A program made the position numbers and the translations under genes. Shown one piece after another: positions 15,771 through 24,480 of a stretch of 36,197 bases of DNA. Every line of letters starts with the position of its first letter. Within the stretch, counting starts at the first letter, position 1. The notes beneath the pieces were generated by a model. The model saw only the letters and a program-made list of their open reading frames with translations, did no database searches and was not told the DNA's origin. Source of the DNA: an uncultured Lachnospiraceae bacterium (GTDB lineage: Bacteria > Bacillota > Clostridia > Lachnospirales > Lachnospiraceae). The DNA lies in contig CANTEW010000026.1 in NCBI GenBank assembly GCA_947652925.1, forward strand, positions 1 through 36,197, read 5' to 3'.

Positions 15771-17678
15771 ATGCAAAATGTCATTATCGGGACTGCCGGT
15801 CACATCGATCACGGAAAGACCTGTCTCATCAAGGCGCTCACCGGTACAGATACCGACCGTTTAAAAGAAGAAAAAAAGCGCGGTATAACCATTGAACTGG
15901 GTTTTGCCAAAATGGAGAGCGGTGACGCGGATACCAATATCGGCATCATCGATGTCCCCGGCCACGAAAAATTTGTGAAAAATATGCTTGCCGGCATCGG
16001 AGGCATCGACCTTGTACTCCTGGTCATCGCAGCAGACGAAGGGATCATGCCCCAGACAAGAGAACACATGGACATCCTGCGGCTGTTGAATATCAGGCAT
16101 GGTCTTGTCGTCCTGACAAAATGCGATAAATGCGAAGAAGACTGGATCGAACTGGTCACAGACGAGGTCACAGGATATCTGGCAGGTACTTTTTTAGAAG
16201 GCTCCCCTGTCTTTCAAGTGTCCTCCCATACAGGCCAGGGTATAGAAGAGCTGCGCACAGAGATCCTGGAAATGGTCAAGACACTCCCCGCCCACAACAC
16301 AGACCCCGACACCTTCCGCCTTCCCATCGACCGGGTCTTTACCATGAAAGGACACGGCACGGTGATCACAGGGACTCTGATCGAGGGGACCTGCAAGACA
16401 GGTGAGGAAGTGGAACTGATGCCCGGTGGGATCCCGGCTAAGATCCGCAGTATCCAAGTCTATGGACAGGAAGCTGAACAAGCCTATGCAGGACAGCGGA
16501 CTGCGCTGAACCTGACGGTAAAGACAGAAGCCATCGACCGGGGATCTGTCGTTGCAAGACCAGGCAGCATGATCAGGACCTATATGGTGGATGTACGTCT
16601 GTATCTGCTCGAGAACACCGAGCGCACTGTACGCAACAACAGCAGAGTCCATTTCTACTATGGTTCCGATGAGGTCATCGGCAAGGTCGTATTTTTCGAC
16701 CGGGATGAGCAGCTCCCGGGGGAGACGTCCTACGCACAGATCCGGTTTGAGAGGGAGATCGCCTTAAAACGCCTGGACTATTTCACCATCCGTTTCTATT
16801 CACCCCTGGAGACGATCGGAGGAGGCGTCGTGCTGGACGCCAGTCCCAGACGGCATAAACGCAGCCAGGAGACTGTGCTGCAGTCTATGCAGATCAAAGA
16901 CACCGGGTCAGAAGAAGAACTCATGGAGAGATTCCTGGAAGAAGAAAGCCCTGTATTCCCGGATACTATGCTTTTATCCTTAAAGACAGATCTCTCCCTC
17001 TCTGAGACGGCCGCTGTCCTGAAAAGATTGAAAGGCACCGGCCGTGTACTTGAGATCAAAAAAAATATCTTCATCCATAAACAGTTTTATGACAGCATCT
17101 GTCCCTTCCTCACGGAAATGCTGGAAAACTTCCATAAGTCCAACGCTCTGACAGAAGGACTTTCAAAAGAAGAAGTAAAGAGCCGGCTGATCAAGAAACT
17201 CCACGATGCCGGCAGCAAAAATATCGACGTATTCTATGACTATCTGATCCAGAAAAAAGTGATCAAAGAAAAAGACGGCCTGACATCCCTCTATGCATTC
17301 GTCCCGAAACAGAGCGTGGATAACAGACAGGAATCCCAGGATATCATCCGTTCCTATAAAGAGGCAGGTTTTGCCATGCCGAAGACCGACGATATCATCA
17401 ACAGGAGCAAGAACTCCAAAGTCACCCGGCAATTATTGGATAAGATGGTCAAGGACGGGGAACTCATAAAGATCACGCCGGCTTATTATATGCACAAAGA
17501 CTGCTATGGACAGGCACTGGGACTCCTAAAAGATTTCATCCAGGAAAAAGGGAGCATCACATTGGCCGATTACCGGACACTCCTGAACAGTTCACGTAAA
17601 TATACGCAGATGATATTGGAGTATTTCGACAGCAAACATATCACAAAACTCGCAGATGAACGAAGGACTCTGTTATGA
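15771..17678 (+). CDS. selB: Selenocysteine-specific elongation factor SelB
   Basis: SelB delivers Sec-tRNA(Sec) to UGA codons marked by a SECIS hairpin. The 635-residue protein has the GTPase motifs G1 GTAGHIDHGKTCLIKALTG (about 7-25), G2 RGITIELGF, G3 DVPGHEKFVKNML and G4 TKCD. EF-Tu-like barrel domains with MKGHGTVITGTLIEG follow, and then an extended C-terminal region (about 380-635). That region should form the winged-helix repeats that bind the SECIS RNA; the last, around KYTQMILEYFDSKHIT, is the likely RNA contact. Length is normal for bacterial SelB. AAAGGA precedes the ATG. It closes the plus-strand Sec unit. Confidence 0.97.
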   Translation: MQNVIIGTAGHIDHGKTCLIKALTGTDTDRLKEEKKRGITIELGFAKMESGDADTNIGIIDVPGHEKFVKNMLAGIGGIDLVLLVIAADEGIMPQTREHMDILRLLNIRHGLVVLTKCDKCEEDWIELVTDEVTGYLAGTFLEGSPVFQVSSHTGQGIEELRTEILEMVKTLPAHNTDPDTFRLPIDRVFTMKGHGTVITGTLIEGTCKTGEEVELMPGGIPAKIRSIQVYGQEAEQAYAGQRTALNLTVKTEAIDRGSVVARPGSMIRTYMVDVRLYLLENTERTVRNNSRVHFYYGSDEVIGKVVFFDRDEQLPGETSYAQIRFEREIALKRLDYFTIRFYSPLETIGGGVVLDASPRRHKRSQETVLQSMQIKDTGSEEELMERFLEEESPVFPDTMLLSLKTDLSLSETAAVLKRLKGTGRVLEIKKNIFIHKQFYDSICPFLTEMLENFHKSNALTEGLSKEEVKSRLIKKLHDAGSKNIDVFYDYLIQKKVIKEKDGLTSLYAFVPKQSVDNRQESQDIIRSYKEAGFAMPKTDDIINRSKNSKVTRQLLDKMVKDGELIKITPAYYMHKDCYGQALGLLKDFIQEKGSITLADYRTLLNSSRKYTQMILEYFDSKHITKLADERRTLL

Positions 17679-17686
17679 TCCATCAG

Positions 17687-17729
17687 AGATGATCGTGGCC
17701 GCCAGATAAACTGGCAGTCACGATCATCT
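17687..17729 (+). terminator. Long hairpin after selB, probable terminator
   Basis: Nine bases after the selB stop, an 11-pair perfect stem (AGATGATCGTG with CACGATCATCT) encloses a short internal loop and a second stem, GCCAG/CTGGC, with loop ATAAA. It is followed by a loose T-rich run (CATTCTTTTATC) rather than a clean U-tract. Its position at the end of a convergent unit supports termination. Confidence 0.6.
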
Positions 17730-17732
17730 ATA

Positions 17733-17916
17733 TCATTCTTTTATCCTATCAAGTTCTGTGAGGTTTATACCGAATGCCGTTAATATGATCTTTAATTCAA
17801 TATATCGTTCTTTCATCTCACGGTATGCTTCAGAATCTTTATCAGATAAACGCATATACCTTTGGAGCCTTGAAAATTTTTCTACATTTTTCTGTATCAC
17901 CTCTTTTTTCAGTCAT
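17733..17916 (-). pseudogene. Small unknown protein gene with an apparent frameshift in an A6 run
   Basis: An ATG at 17916 has a perfect GGAGG site 8 bases upstream and begins MTEK, but after GAAAAAAG the frame drifts and soon stops. Removing one A would give MTEKEVIQKNVEKFSRLQRY followed by a charged, helical 60-residue protein ending NLTELDRIKE, with its stop at 17733. That second frame has protein-like composition but no ATG near its beginning (only CTG at 17912 and GTG at 17900). I read it as one small gene broken by a +1 insertion in the A tract, or a sequencing error, or a recoded gene. I do not recognise the family. Confidence 0.5.
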
Positions 17917-18013
17917 CTCTATCGCCTCCATATTTTGATCGTATGGTCCATCATCTGCACTACCCTTACCCTCATCATACCATGATCTTTTCATAAAAAA
18001 AAGATGCGATGCC

Positions 18014-18046
18014 AAAAAAGAGACCGCACCGCAGCAGTCTCTTTTT
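18014..18046 (-). terminator. Rho-independent terminator of the fdhF-hylCBA unit
   Basis: On the minus strand GAGAC and GTCTC, extended by A/T pairs on both sides, form a stem around a 12-base GC-rich loop and run directly into a TTTTTT tract. It starts about 20 bases after the hylA stop. The A-rich left side makes it potentially bidirectional, which would also insulate the converging selB transcript. Confidence 0.88.
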
Positions 18047-18065
18047 CTCTATATCAATTTTCATT

Positions 18066-18977
18066 TTATTCAACATCCAATTGAGCCTTCAATGCTTCTC
18101 TGGCTCTTTCGATATCCTTAGCCTCTAAGACAGCGATCTGGCCTGGCCTCTGGACATCGTAGAATTCAAACCGACCTTTATTGCAGAGACGGCCTTTATT
18201 AGCAGAATCCGGGTCTGCCACAACATCCAAGATCTTATTATCTTTCAATAACAAGACACGCTTACATTCTTTCTTACAATTATAGCAAGTAGATTCCACT
18301 CTCTTAACTTCCCATGGACGGTACTGAGAACGGTTCTTCGGTCTCAGGGCGCCTACTGGACAAGCCTGGATACAGTTTCCACAGAATTCACATTCCATGT
18401 TGTTGATCCACTGATCCTGGAACGGAGCGGCTGAAACTTTAGAATTGAATCCCCTCTTGGAAAGACCGATCGCGCTGCGGCCTACCAGATGTTCACAGGT
18501 ATTGACGCACCTATGGCAGAGGATGCAGAGGTTCGGGTCATATGTAAAATATGGGTTGGAATCATCGATCGGTTTTTTGACCATCTCACCTTCGTAAGAA
18601 GTCTTTTTCACGCCATATTCATAGCAGAGGGACTGGAACTCACAGTCACCGTTGCCGGCACAGTCAAAGCAGTGGTTGGGATGGTTGGAGAGCATAAGAT
18701 CCAATACGCCTCTCCTCGCTTTGATGACTCTCTCACTCTTTGTGAGGATCTCATTGCCATCGGCGATAGGGAAGGAACATGCCGTTACAAGTTTCGGCAT
18801 ACCAACGATCTCGACCATACACATCCTGCAGGATGCTTCCGGTGTCATGAATTTCAGGTAGCACAAAGTAGGGATCTTGATGCCTACGCTCTCTGCTGCC
18901 TTTAAGATAGTTGTTCCAGGATCCACTTCAACTTCTTTACCGTCTATTGTTGCATGGATTTTTTTAATGTAACTCAA
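18066..18977 (-). CDS. hylA: HylA-like iron-sulfur subunit (NuoG N-terminal type) of formate dehydrogenase complex
   Basis: This 303-residue electron-transfer subunit contains only the cluster-binding part of a NuoG/FdhA protein. It has a 2Fe-2S site (C39, C50, C53, C67) and a His-Cys 4Fe-4S site (H99, C103, C106, C112). Two ferredoxin-type 4Fe-4S sites follow (C151/154/157 with C206; C196/199/202 with C161), then a molybdopterin-type 4Fe-4S site (C231, C234, C238, C265). The protein ends soon after that, without a molybdenum domain. The start is a TTG at 18977 with AGGAGG seven bases before it; upstream codons cover hairpin-rich spacer. It is last in the unit and fits HylA of the clostridial bifurcating formate dehydrogenase. 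Confidence 0.85.
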   Translation of the reverse strand: MSYIKKIHATIDGKEVEVDPGTTILKAAESVGIKIPTLCYLKFMTPEASCRMCMVEIVGMPKLVTACSFPIADGNEILTKSERVIKARRGVLDLMLSNHPNHCFDCAGNGDCEFQSLCYEYGVKKTSYEGEMVKKPIDDSNPYFTYDPNLCILCHRCVNTCEHLVGRSAIGLSKRGFNSKVSAAPFQDQWINNMECEFCGNCIQACPVGALRPKNRSQYRPWEVKRVESTCYNCKKECKRVLLLKDNKILDVVADPDSANKGRLCNKGRFEFYDVQRPGQIAVLEAKDIERAREALKAQLDVE

Positions 18978-19048
18978 GATATAACCTCCTGTACGCAGTA
19001 TTTCAAAAGGATAGTGAACGGACATAGCAGCCCGTGCAATGCCAGAAC

Positions 19049-19074
19049 GAGGGGAACGGGCAGACCCGCCCCTC
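19049..19074 (-). promoter_or_regulatory. GC-rich hairpin in the hylB-hylA gap
   Basis: GAGGGG and CGGG pair with CCCG and CCCCTC, ten pairs interrupted only by an AA bulge, with a CAGA loop. A second small inverted repeat (TCCCG/CGGGA, 19076-19093) lies next to it. There is no U-tract, so termination is unlikely. It sits in a 131-base gap between cotranscribed subunit genes and may protect or set the processing of the mRNA. Confidence 0.55.
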
Positions 19075-19108
19075 ATCCCGACACTATCCGGGACTTTGAT
19101 ACTATGGG

Positions 19109-20989
19109 TTACGCTTTGTAGATAGCGTCTTTCTTACATTTAGTCATACAAACGCCGCACTTCAGGCACTTCGCAGTATCGATCTCATGCGGTTGTTTCT
19201 TCTCGCCAGTGATTGCGTCGCCCGGGCAGTTCTTCTTACAGAGACCGCATCCGATACATTTCTCAGCATCGATATGGTAGGATACCAGGTTCTTACATTT
19301 GCCAGCCGGACATTTCTTATCCTTAACGTGAGCGATGTATTCATCTTTGAAATACTTATATGTGGACAATACAGGGTTCGGAGCTGTCTGTCCCAATGCA
19401 CACAAGGAGTTTTCTTTGATCAGGTTGCAAAGTTCGACCATACGGTCTAAGTCTTCCATCTCAGCTTTGCCGTCTGTGATCTTGTTCAGCAGTTCGAGCA
19501 GTCTCTTTGTACCGATACGGCAAGGTGTACACTTACCACAGGACTCATCTACTGTAAACTCTAAGAAGAATTTAGCGATGTCCACCATACAGTCGTCTTC
19601 GTCCATAACGATAAGTCCGCCGGAACCCATCATAGAACCGATGGATACAAGGTTGTCGTAATCGATCGGGACATCGTAATTTTCCAGAGAGATACATCCG
19701 CCGGACGGTCCGCCTGTCTGTGCAGCCTTGAATTTCTTGCCATTCGGGATGCCGCCGCCGATGTTTTCAACAACTTCGCGGAGTGTGGTCCCCATGGGGA
19801 TCTCTACCAGACCAACGTTGTTGATCTTACCGCCGAGAGCAAATACTTTTGTACCTCTGGACTTCTCTGTCCCCATGCCGGCAAACCAGTCAGCACCCTT
19901 TAAGATGATCTGCGGGATGTTCGCCCATGTCTCAACGTTGTTTAAGATCGTCGGCTGACCGAACAGACCTTTGACTGCCGGGAATGGCGGACGCGGTCTT
20001 GGCTCGCCGCGGTTACCTTCGATAGAAGTCATGAGAGCAGTCTCTTCACCACATACGAACGCACCTGCACCAAGACGAAGATCGATATCGAAGCTGAAGC
20101 CAGTACCGAAGATATTGTCACCCAATACGCCGTACTCCCTTGCCTGTGCAAGAGCGATGTTCAGACGGTCTACTGCGATCGGGTACTCTGCACGGACATA
20201 GATATAGCCCTGGTTAGCGCCGATCACATAACCAGCGATCGCCATCGCCTCAAATACAACATGGGGATCGCCCTCTAATACGGAACGGTCCATGAATGCG
20301 CCCGGGTCACCTTCGTCGGCGTTACAGCAGACATATTTCTGTACGCCTGGTTCTCCGCCCATCGCGAACTGCCATTTCTTTCCTGTGGGGAAGCCACCGC
20401 CCCCACGGCCACGCAGACCGGAGTCTGTGATGCATTTTACAACATCTTCCCTTGACATAGTGGTCAGGACTTTAGCCAGAGCCTGGTATCCGCCTGTGCC
20501 GATATATTCGTTGATACATTCCGGGTTGATCACACCGCAGTTCCTAAGTGCCACACGGTTCTGCGGTTTGTAGAAATTCGTCTGGTTCATGGAAATGATA
20601 CCGTCCTCGGTAACTGTTTCCTGATACAGATATTTTGTCACTACATTGCCTTTTACCAGATGCTCGGACACGATCTCAGGAACATGCTCCAATTCCATAT
20701 TTGAATAGAAAGCTGCTTCCGGATAGATGATCATGACAGGGCCCAGAGCGCAGAGGCCATGGCATCCTGTACGGATCACGCATACTTCTTCTTCCAGCCC
20801 AGCCGCTTTGATCTCTTCTTCCAGTTTGTCAGCGATCTTCTGGCTGCCTGAAGATGTACATCCAGTACCTGCACATACCAGTACATGTGAGCGGTATTTA
20901 CCATTTCCCCTCTCACCGTGTTCTTTTCTGAAATTTACGATATCTTGATTTTTTTCTTTGATTTCTTGTAATTGTTCAATTGTGATCAC
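19109..20989 (-). CDS. hylB: HylB-like NADH/FMN-binding subunit (NuoF family)
   Basis: This 626-residue diaphorase subunit is where NAD would react. An N-terminal thioredoxin-like 2Fe-2S domain (C39, C44, C76, C80) is followed by the NuoF core. The core has the FMN/NADH glycine-rich loop GLRGRGGGGFPTGKKW (about 190-205), CNADEGDPGAFMDRS, and an SLBB domain. The 4Fe-4S site is SCGKCTPCRIGTKRL. The C-terminus adds two ferredoxin 4Fe-4S motifs (CIGCGLCKKNC and CLKCGVCMTKC). The start is GTG at 20989 with AAAGGAGG upstream. The same architecture occurs in HydB of bifurcating hydrogenases; the neighbouring fdhF and lack of any H-cluster protein point to the formate dehydrogenase version. Confidence 0.9.
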   Translation of the reverse strand: MITIEQLQEIKEKNQDIVNFRKEHGERGNGKYRSHVLVCAGTGCTSSGSQKIADKLEEEIKAAGLEEEVCVIRTGCHGLCALGPVMIIYPEAAFYSNMELEHVPEIVSEHLVKGNVVTKYLYQETVTEDGIISMNQTNFYKPQNRVALRNCGVINPECINEYIGTGGYQALAKVLTTMSREDVVKCITDSGLRGRGGGGFPTGKKWQFAMGGEPGVQKYVCCNADEGDPGAFMDRSVLEGDPHVVFEAMAIAGYVIGANQGYIYVRAEYPIAVDRLNIALAQAREYGVLGDNIFGTGFSFDIDLRLGAGAFVCGEETALMTSIEGNRGEPRPRPPFPAVKGLFGQPTILNNVETWANIPQIILKGADWFAGMGTEKSRGTKVFALGGKINNVGLVEIPMGTTLREVVENIGGGIPNGKKFKAAQTGGPSGGCISLENYDVPIDYDNLVSIGSMMGSGGLIVMDEDDCMVDIAKFFLEFTVDESCGKCTPCRIGTKRLLELLNKITDGKAEMEDLDRMVELCNLIKENSLCALGQTAPNPVLSTYKYFKDEYIAHVKDKKCPAGKCKNLVSYHIDAEKCIGCGLCKKNCPGDAITGEKKQPHEIDTAKCLKCGVCMTKCKKDAIYKA

Positions 20990-21008
20990 TATGTACGTCC
21001 TCCTTTAA

Positions 21009-21503
21009 CTATTCATACTGTGCGAGAATACCATCAACCATATCAGCAGTCAGACGTCCATGAACTTCTCCATTAACTGTCATAACTGGCGCCAGACCAC
21101 AAGCACCGATGCAACGGCAGGCTTCTAAAGAGAATTTTCCATCTTCTGTACACTGTCCTCCGGTGATACCCAGAGCGCTCTGCAGTTTGTCGTAGATCTG
21201 GCCGGAGCCTTTTACATAGCATGCTGTACCCAGACATACAGAGATGTTGTATTTTCCCTTCGGATACAGGGAAAAGAATGAATAGAATGTAACGACGCCA
21301 TAGATCTTAGCCAAAGATACCTGCAATTCCTCAGAGATGATCTTCAGCGCTTTTTCCGGAAGATACCCGAAGATATCCTGTGCCTGCTCTAATACAGGGA
21401 TCAGAGGACTCTTTGTGCCTTTATATCTAGCGATCAGTTCCGCTAATTCTTTTTCCTGCTCTGGTGTTCCCCTATAAGGAATGTTGATTCTTTCGTCACT
21501 CAT
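21009..21503 (-). CDS. hylC: HylC-like 2Fe-2S subunit (NuoE family)
   Basis: This 164-residue thioredoxin-fold protein is the partner of NuoF-type subunits. The N-terminal helical part includes LIPVLEQAQDIFGYLPEKAL. The 2Fe-2S ligands are in VCLGTACYVKG and EACRCIGACGLAP, the typical C-x4-C and C-x3-C pairs of NuoE/HydC. An AAGGAGG site precedes the ATG. Only 19 bases separate its stop from the hylB start, so the two are surely cotranscribed. Confidence 0.93.
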   Translation of the reverse strand: MSDERINIPYRGTPEQEKELAELIARYKGTKSPLIPVLEQAQDIFGYLPEKALKIISEELQVSLAKIYGVVTFYSFFSLYPKGKYNISVCLGTACYVKGSGQIYDKLQSALGITGGQCTEDGKFSLEACRCIGACGLAPVMTVNGEVHGRLTADMVDGILAQYE

Positions 21504-21539
21504 TTTATAATACCCTCCTTATTCCACATGAACTGGATA

Positions 21540-21573
21540 CCCAGGGTATCGCTTAAGGGAGCGATACCCCAGG
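21540..21573 (-). promoter_or_regulatory. Strong hairpin just after the fdhF stop
   Basis: Fourteen base positions pair (CCTGGGGTATCGCT with AGCGATACCCTGGG on the minus strand, two of them wobble) around a six-base loop. The stem begins about 15 bases after the fdhF stop and has no U-tract, so it is unlikely to be a full terminator. A 3' stability or processing element in the fdhF-hylC mRNA is a reasonable reading. Confidence 0.6.
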
Positions 21574-21587
21574 ATCATCTTTTATGA

Positions 21588-24359
21588 TCAAAACATTTTA
21601 GCCATTTTCTTTTTTTTGCGCACGATATTCGGTACTTCCATATACTGGCAGCATTCCTTCTCTTCGGTCGCTTTTTCTACTTGGACAGCGGTCACCTTAT
21701 ATTCAGGTGTCTTGGAGAAATCATCCAAGTGATCGCCTACCAGCCAGTTTGAGTTACCGTCTAAGAAATGGAATGGCATCCAAACTTCGCCCTTGCTTGT
21801 CTTGCCGGATACTCTTGCCCAGGATGCGATACGTCCATGTGGGGAAGATACATATACTTTGTCGCCGTCTACAATCCCAAGTGCTTGCGCATCCTCGGTA
21901 TTGATCTCGATAAAGGAGTTGCCGGAAAGCTCATTGATCTCAGGCGTCCGCGCAGTCATAGCACATGCATTGTAATGATAGAGTACACGGCCAGTGATCA
22001 TGATGAACGGATACTCCTCAGATACCTGCTGTGTGGATGGCTGATATTTCGCCGGATAGAAGTAGCCTAAGCCCCTTGCAAATTTGCCCACATGCATGAT
22101 CGGAGTACCAGGATGATCTTTCGCTGTACAGGGCCACTGCAGACCTTTGCCGCCAACTTCCGGGCTGTCCAGTCTCTCATGGCTGATACCGGCAAACGAC
22201 GGAGTGACAGACGCGATCTCATCCATGATCTCGGCAGGTGTGAGGATCGGCTGATCATAGCCCATTCTCTGCATGATCAATGAGAAGATCTCTGTATCTG
22301 GCTTGGTACCTGGGATCTCGATAGCTTTGCGCACTCTCTGTACACGGCGTTCTGTATTCGAGAACGTACCTTCTTTTTCCAGATAAGAACGGCCAGGTAA
22401 GATAACATCGGCATATTTCGCTGTCTCAGTCATGAACAATTCATCTACGACTAAGAAATCCAGGCTCTTCAGAGCTTTGATCACATGGTTTGTATCCGGG
22501 TCTGTCACGACGGGGTCTTCACCGAAGATGAACAGACCTTTGATCTTACCATCGATCATATCATGGAAACATTCCGTTGCCATCCTTCCGGGTTGTAAAT
22601 GTTTCAGGTCTACGCCCCAGGCTTTTTCAAATTTCTCCACGACAGCCGGGTCTGCGACCTTCTGGTAACCTGTATATACGTTTGGCTGAGCGCCCATATC
22701 GCAGGCACCCTGTACATTGTTCTGTCCACGGATGGGGTTCACGCCGCAGCCTGCCTTGCCAAGTTTTCCGACCATCATAGCCATGTTGGACATGGACATA
22801 ACGCCTTCTGTACCTGTGTGATGTTCTGTGACACCCAGGCAGTACATGATCGGAGCACGGTCAGCTTTTGCATACAGGCGGGCGGCTTCCCTCAGATCTT
22901 CTGGATCTATGTGGCAGATCTCACCAACTTTTTCTGGCGTATAATCTTTTACGATCGCAGCCAGTTCTTCAAATCCTTCTGTTCTATCAGCGATAAATTC
23001 TTTGTCGATCAAGCCTTCTTCAATGAAGACATTCATCATACCATTTGCAAATGCAACGTTTGTACCTGGTTTCAGTTTCAGGTGGATCGCCGCTTTCTTT
23101 GCAAGGTCTATCTCACGAGGATCGACTACGATGAGCTTTGCGCCTCTCGCAACTGCCTGACGGACCTGCATACCAATGACTGGATGGGCCTCTTCAGGGT
23201 TGGAGCCGCACAGTAAGATCACATCTGAATCATGTGTGATATCTTCGATGGTGTTTGTCATAGCACCAGAACCTAACGTCATTGCCAGACCGGCAACAGT
23301 AGGTGCATGTCAAACACGGGCGCAGTTATCGGTATTGTTGGACTCGAACGCAACCCTGGTCATCTTCTGGAGCATGTAGATGTCCTCATTGGTTGAACGT
23401 GAGCAAGCAAAACCTGCCAGCGCCTGACCTCCATATGTTTTTTTAAGCTCTGTGAATTTCGATGCTACTAAGTCCAGGGCTTCATCCCAGCCGGCTTCTC
23501 TGAATTCACCGGTCTCCCTGTCCTTGATCAGCGGTGTGGTGATCCTTTCATCACACTGTGCGAAATCAAAGGATGCGGAACGTCCTTTCACACACAGCAG
23601 GCCTCTGTTGGACGGGCCGTCTGCTGCTTCCACGTCTACGACTCTGTTATCCTTTACATATACATAGTATTGGCATCCGGTCGCACAGTGGGGACATGTG
23701 GTGAGGACTTTCTCAACGTCCCAATGACGATATGTTTTCTGTTTCTTCATGGTGAGCGCGCCTGTCGGACATGCCTGTACGCAGTTCCCGCAGGATTCAC
23801 AGTTGCTGTCCGCCCAGTCCATGCCGAATGCAGGGCTGATCACAGACTTGAACCCACGCTGTGTTGTATCGATGGATCCGCGGCAGGTACGTTTCTGACA
23901 TGTGTTCACACACCTGTGGCAGAGGATACACAGATTCGGGTCATATGTAAAGAACTTATTGGAATCGTCGATCGCTTTTTCGACGCCTTCAAACGGCACA
24001 TCCTTCACACCATACTCGAAGCAGAGATCCTGCAGTTTACACATACCATTCTGCGGACATGAGAAGCAGTCAGTCTTATGATTGCTCATCAACAGTTCCA
24101 GTACGCCCCTCCTGGCTTTCACAACCCTTTCAGTCCTGGTGTGGACTACATTTCCGTCAGCAGCAGGGAATGAACATGCTGTGACTAATTTGGGCATCCC
24201 TTCGATCTCGACCATACACATACGGCAAGATGCTTCAGGAGTGACATCTTTTAAATAACATAGTGTTGGGATCTCTACGCCGGCAACTTTGGCTGCCTCT
24301 AAGATCGTAGAGCCTTGCTCGACTTCTACGGTGATCCCATCGATGGTCACTTTAATCAT
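21588..24359 (-). CDS. fdhF: Selenocysteine-containing formate dehydrogenase catalytic subunit, with in-frame UGA (Sec350)
   Basis: This 923-residue enzyme interconverts formate and CO2 at a Mo or W bis-pterin site. Domains: 2Fe-2S (C34, C45, C48, C62); His-Cys cluster (H94, C98, C101, C107); two ferredoxin 4Fe-4S sites (C144/147/150/154 and C187/190/193/197); the catalytic-domain 4Fe-4S site (C222, C225, C229, C256); then the molybdopterin domains. An in-frame TGA at 23310-23312 falls in NCARV-U-HAPTVAG, where formate dehydrogenase H of E. coli has selenocysteine. A SECIS hairpin follows, so this is one gene and not two. The ATG at 24359 has a perfect AGGAGG site; upstream codons lack one. 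The NuoG-like N-terminus fits transfer to the hylCBA products downstream. Confidence 0.95.
23281..23312 (-). promoter_or_regulatory. Bacterial SECIS element and UGA(Sec) codon
   Basis: After the UGA (23310-23312) come 12 bases, then a stem GUUGCC/GGCAAU with loop GGUCU. Spacing and the GUUGC-GGUCUG core coincide base for base with the E. coli fdhF SECIS, in which the GGUC loop and the U after it contact SelB. The hairpin is inside the coding sequence, as usual in bacteria. Confidence 0.9.
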
Positions 24360-24408
24360 CGTATCTCCTCCTATCAGATTTTTTGATGCTAATAAAACGA
24401 TCAGGATT

Positions 24409-24444
24409 TTACGGGATTGACTCCCGTTCATACTTCTTATACAT
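24409..24444 (-). CDS. Possible 11-residue leader peptide upstream of fdhF
   Basis: An AGGAGG site is followed at normal spacing by ATG and the codons for MYKKYERESIP, then TAA. The last codons overlap a five-pair hairpin (CGGGA/TCCCG, 24412-24426). The stop is 50 bases before the fdhF ATG. Such a good ribosome site ahead of so short a frame suggests a translated leader, but conservation cannot be judged from one sequence. It could also be a decayed gene start. Confidence 0.4.
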   Translation of the reverse strand: MYKKYERESIP

Positions 24445-24480
24445 TTTATCTTCCTCCTATTTTATATATGACCGTAACGA

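Noticed and set aside
18066-21503. hylA/hylB/hylC as part of a bifurcating [FeFe]-hydrogenase
   Set aside because: No H-cluster domain (TSCCPMW-like motifs) occurs in any protein here; HylA ends after a molybdopterin-type cluster and the unit begins with fdhF.
21588-24431. fdhF as two adjacent partial genes or a nonsense pseudogene
   Set aside because: The TGA sits exactly at the selenocysteine position, a SECIS hairpin follows, and selA, selB and tRNA-Sec are next door.
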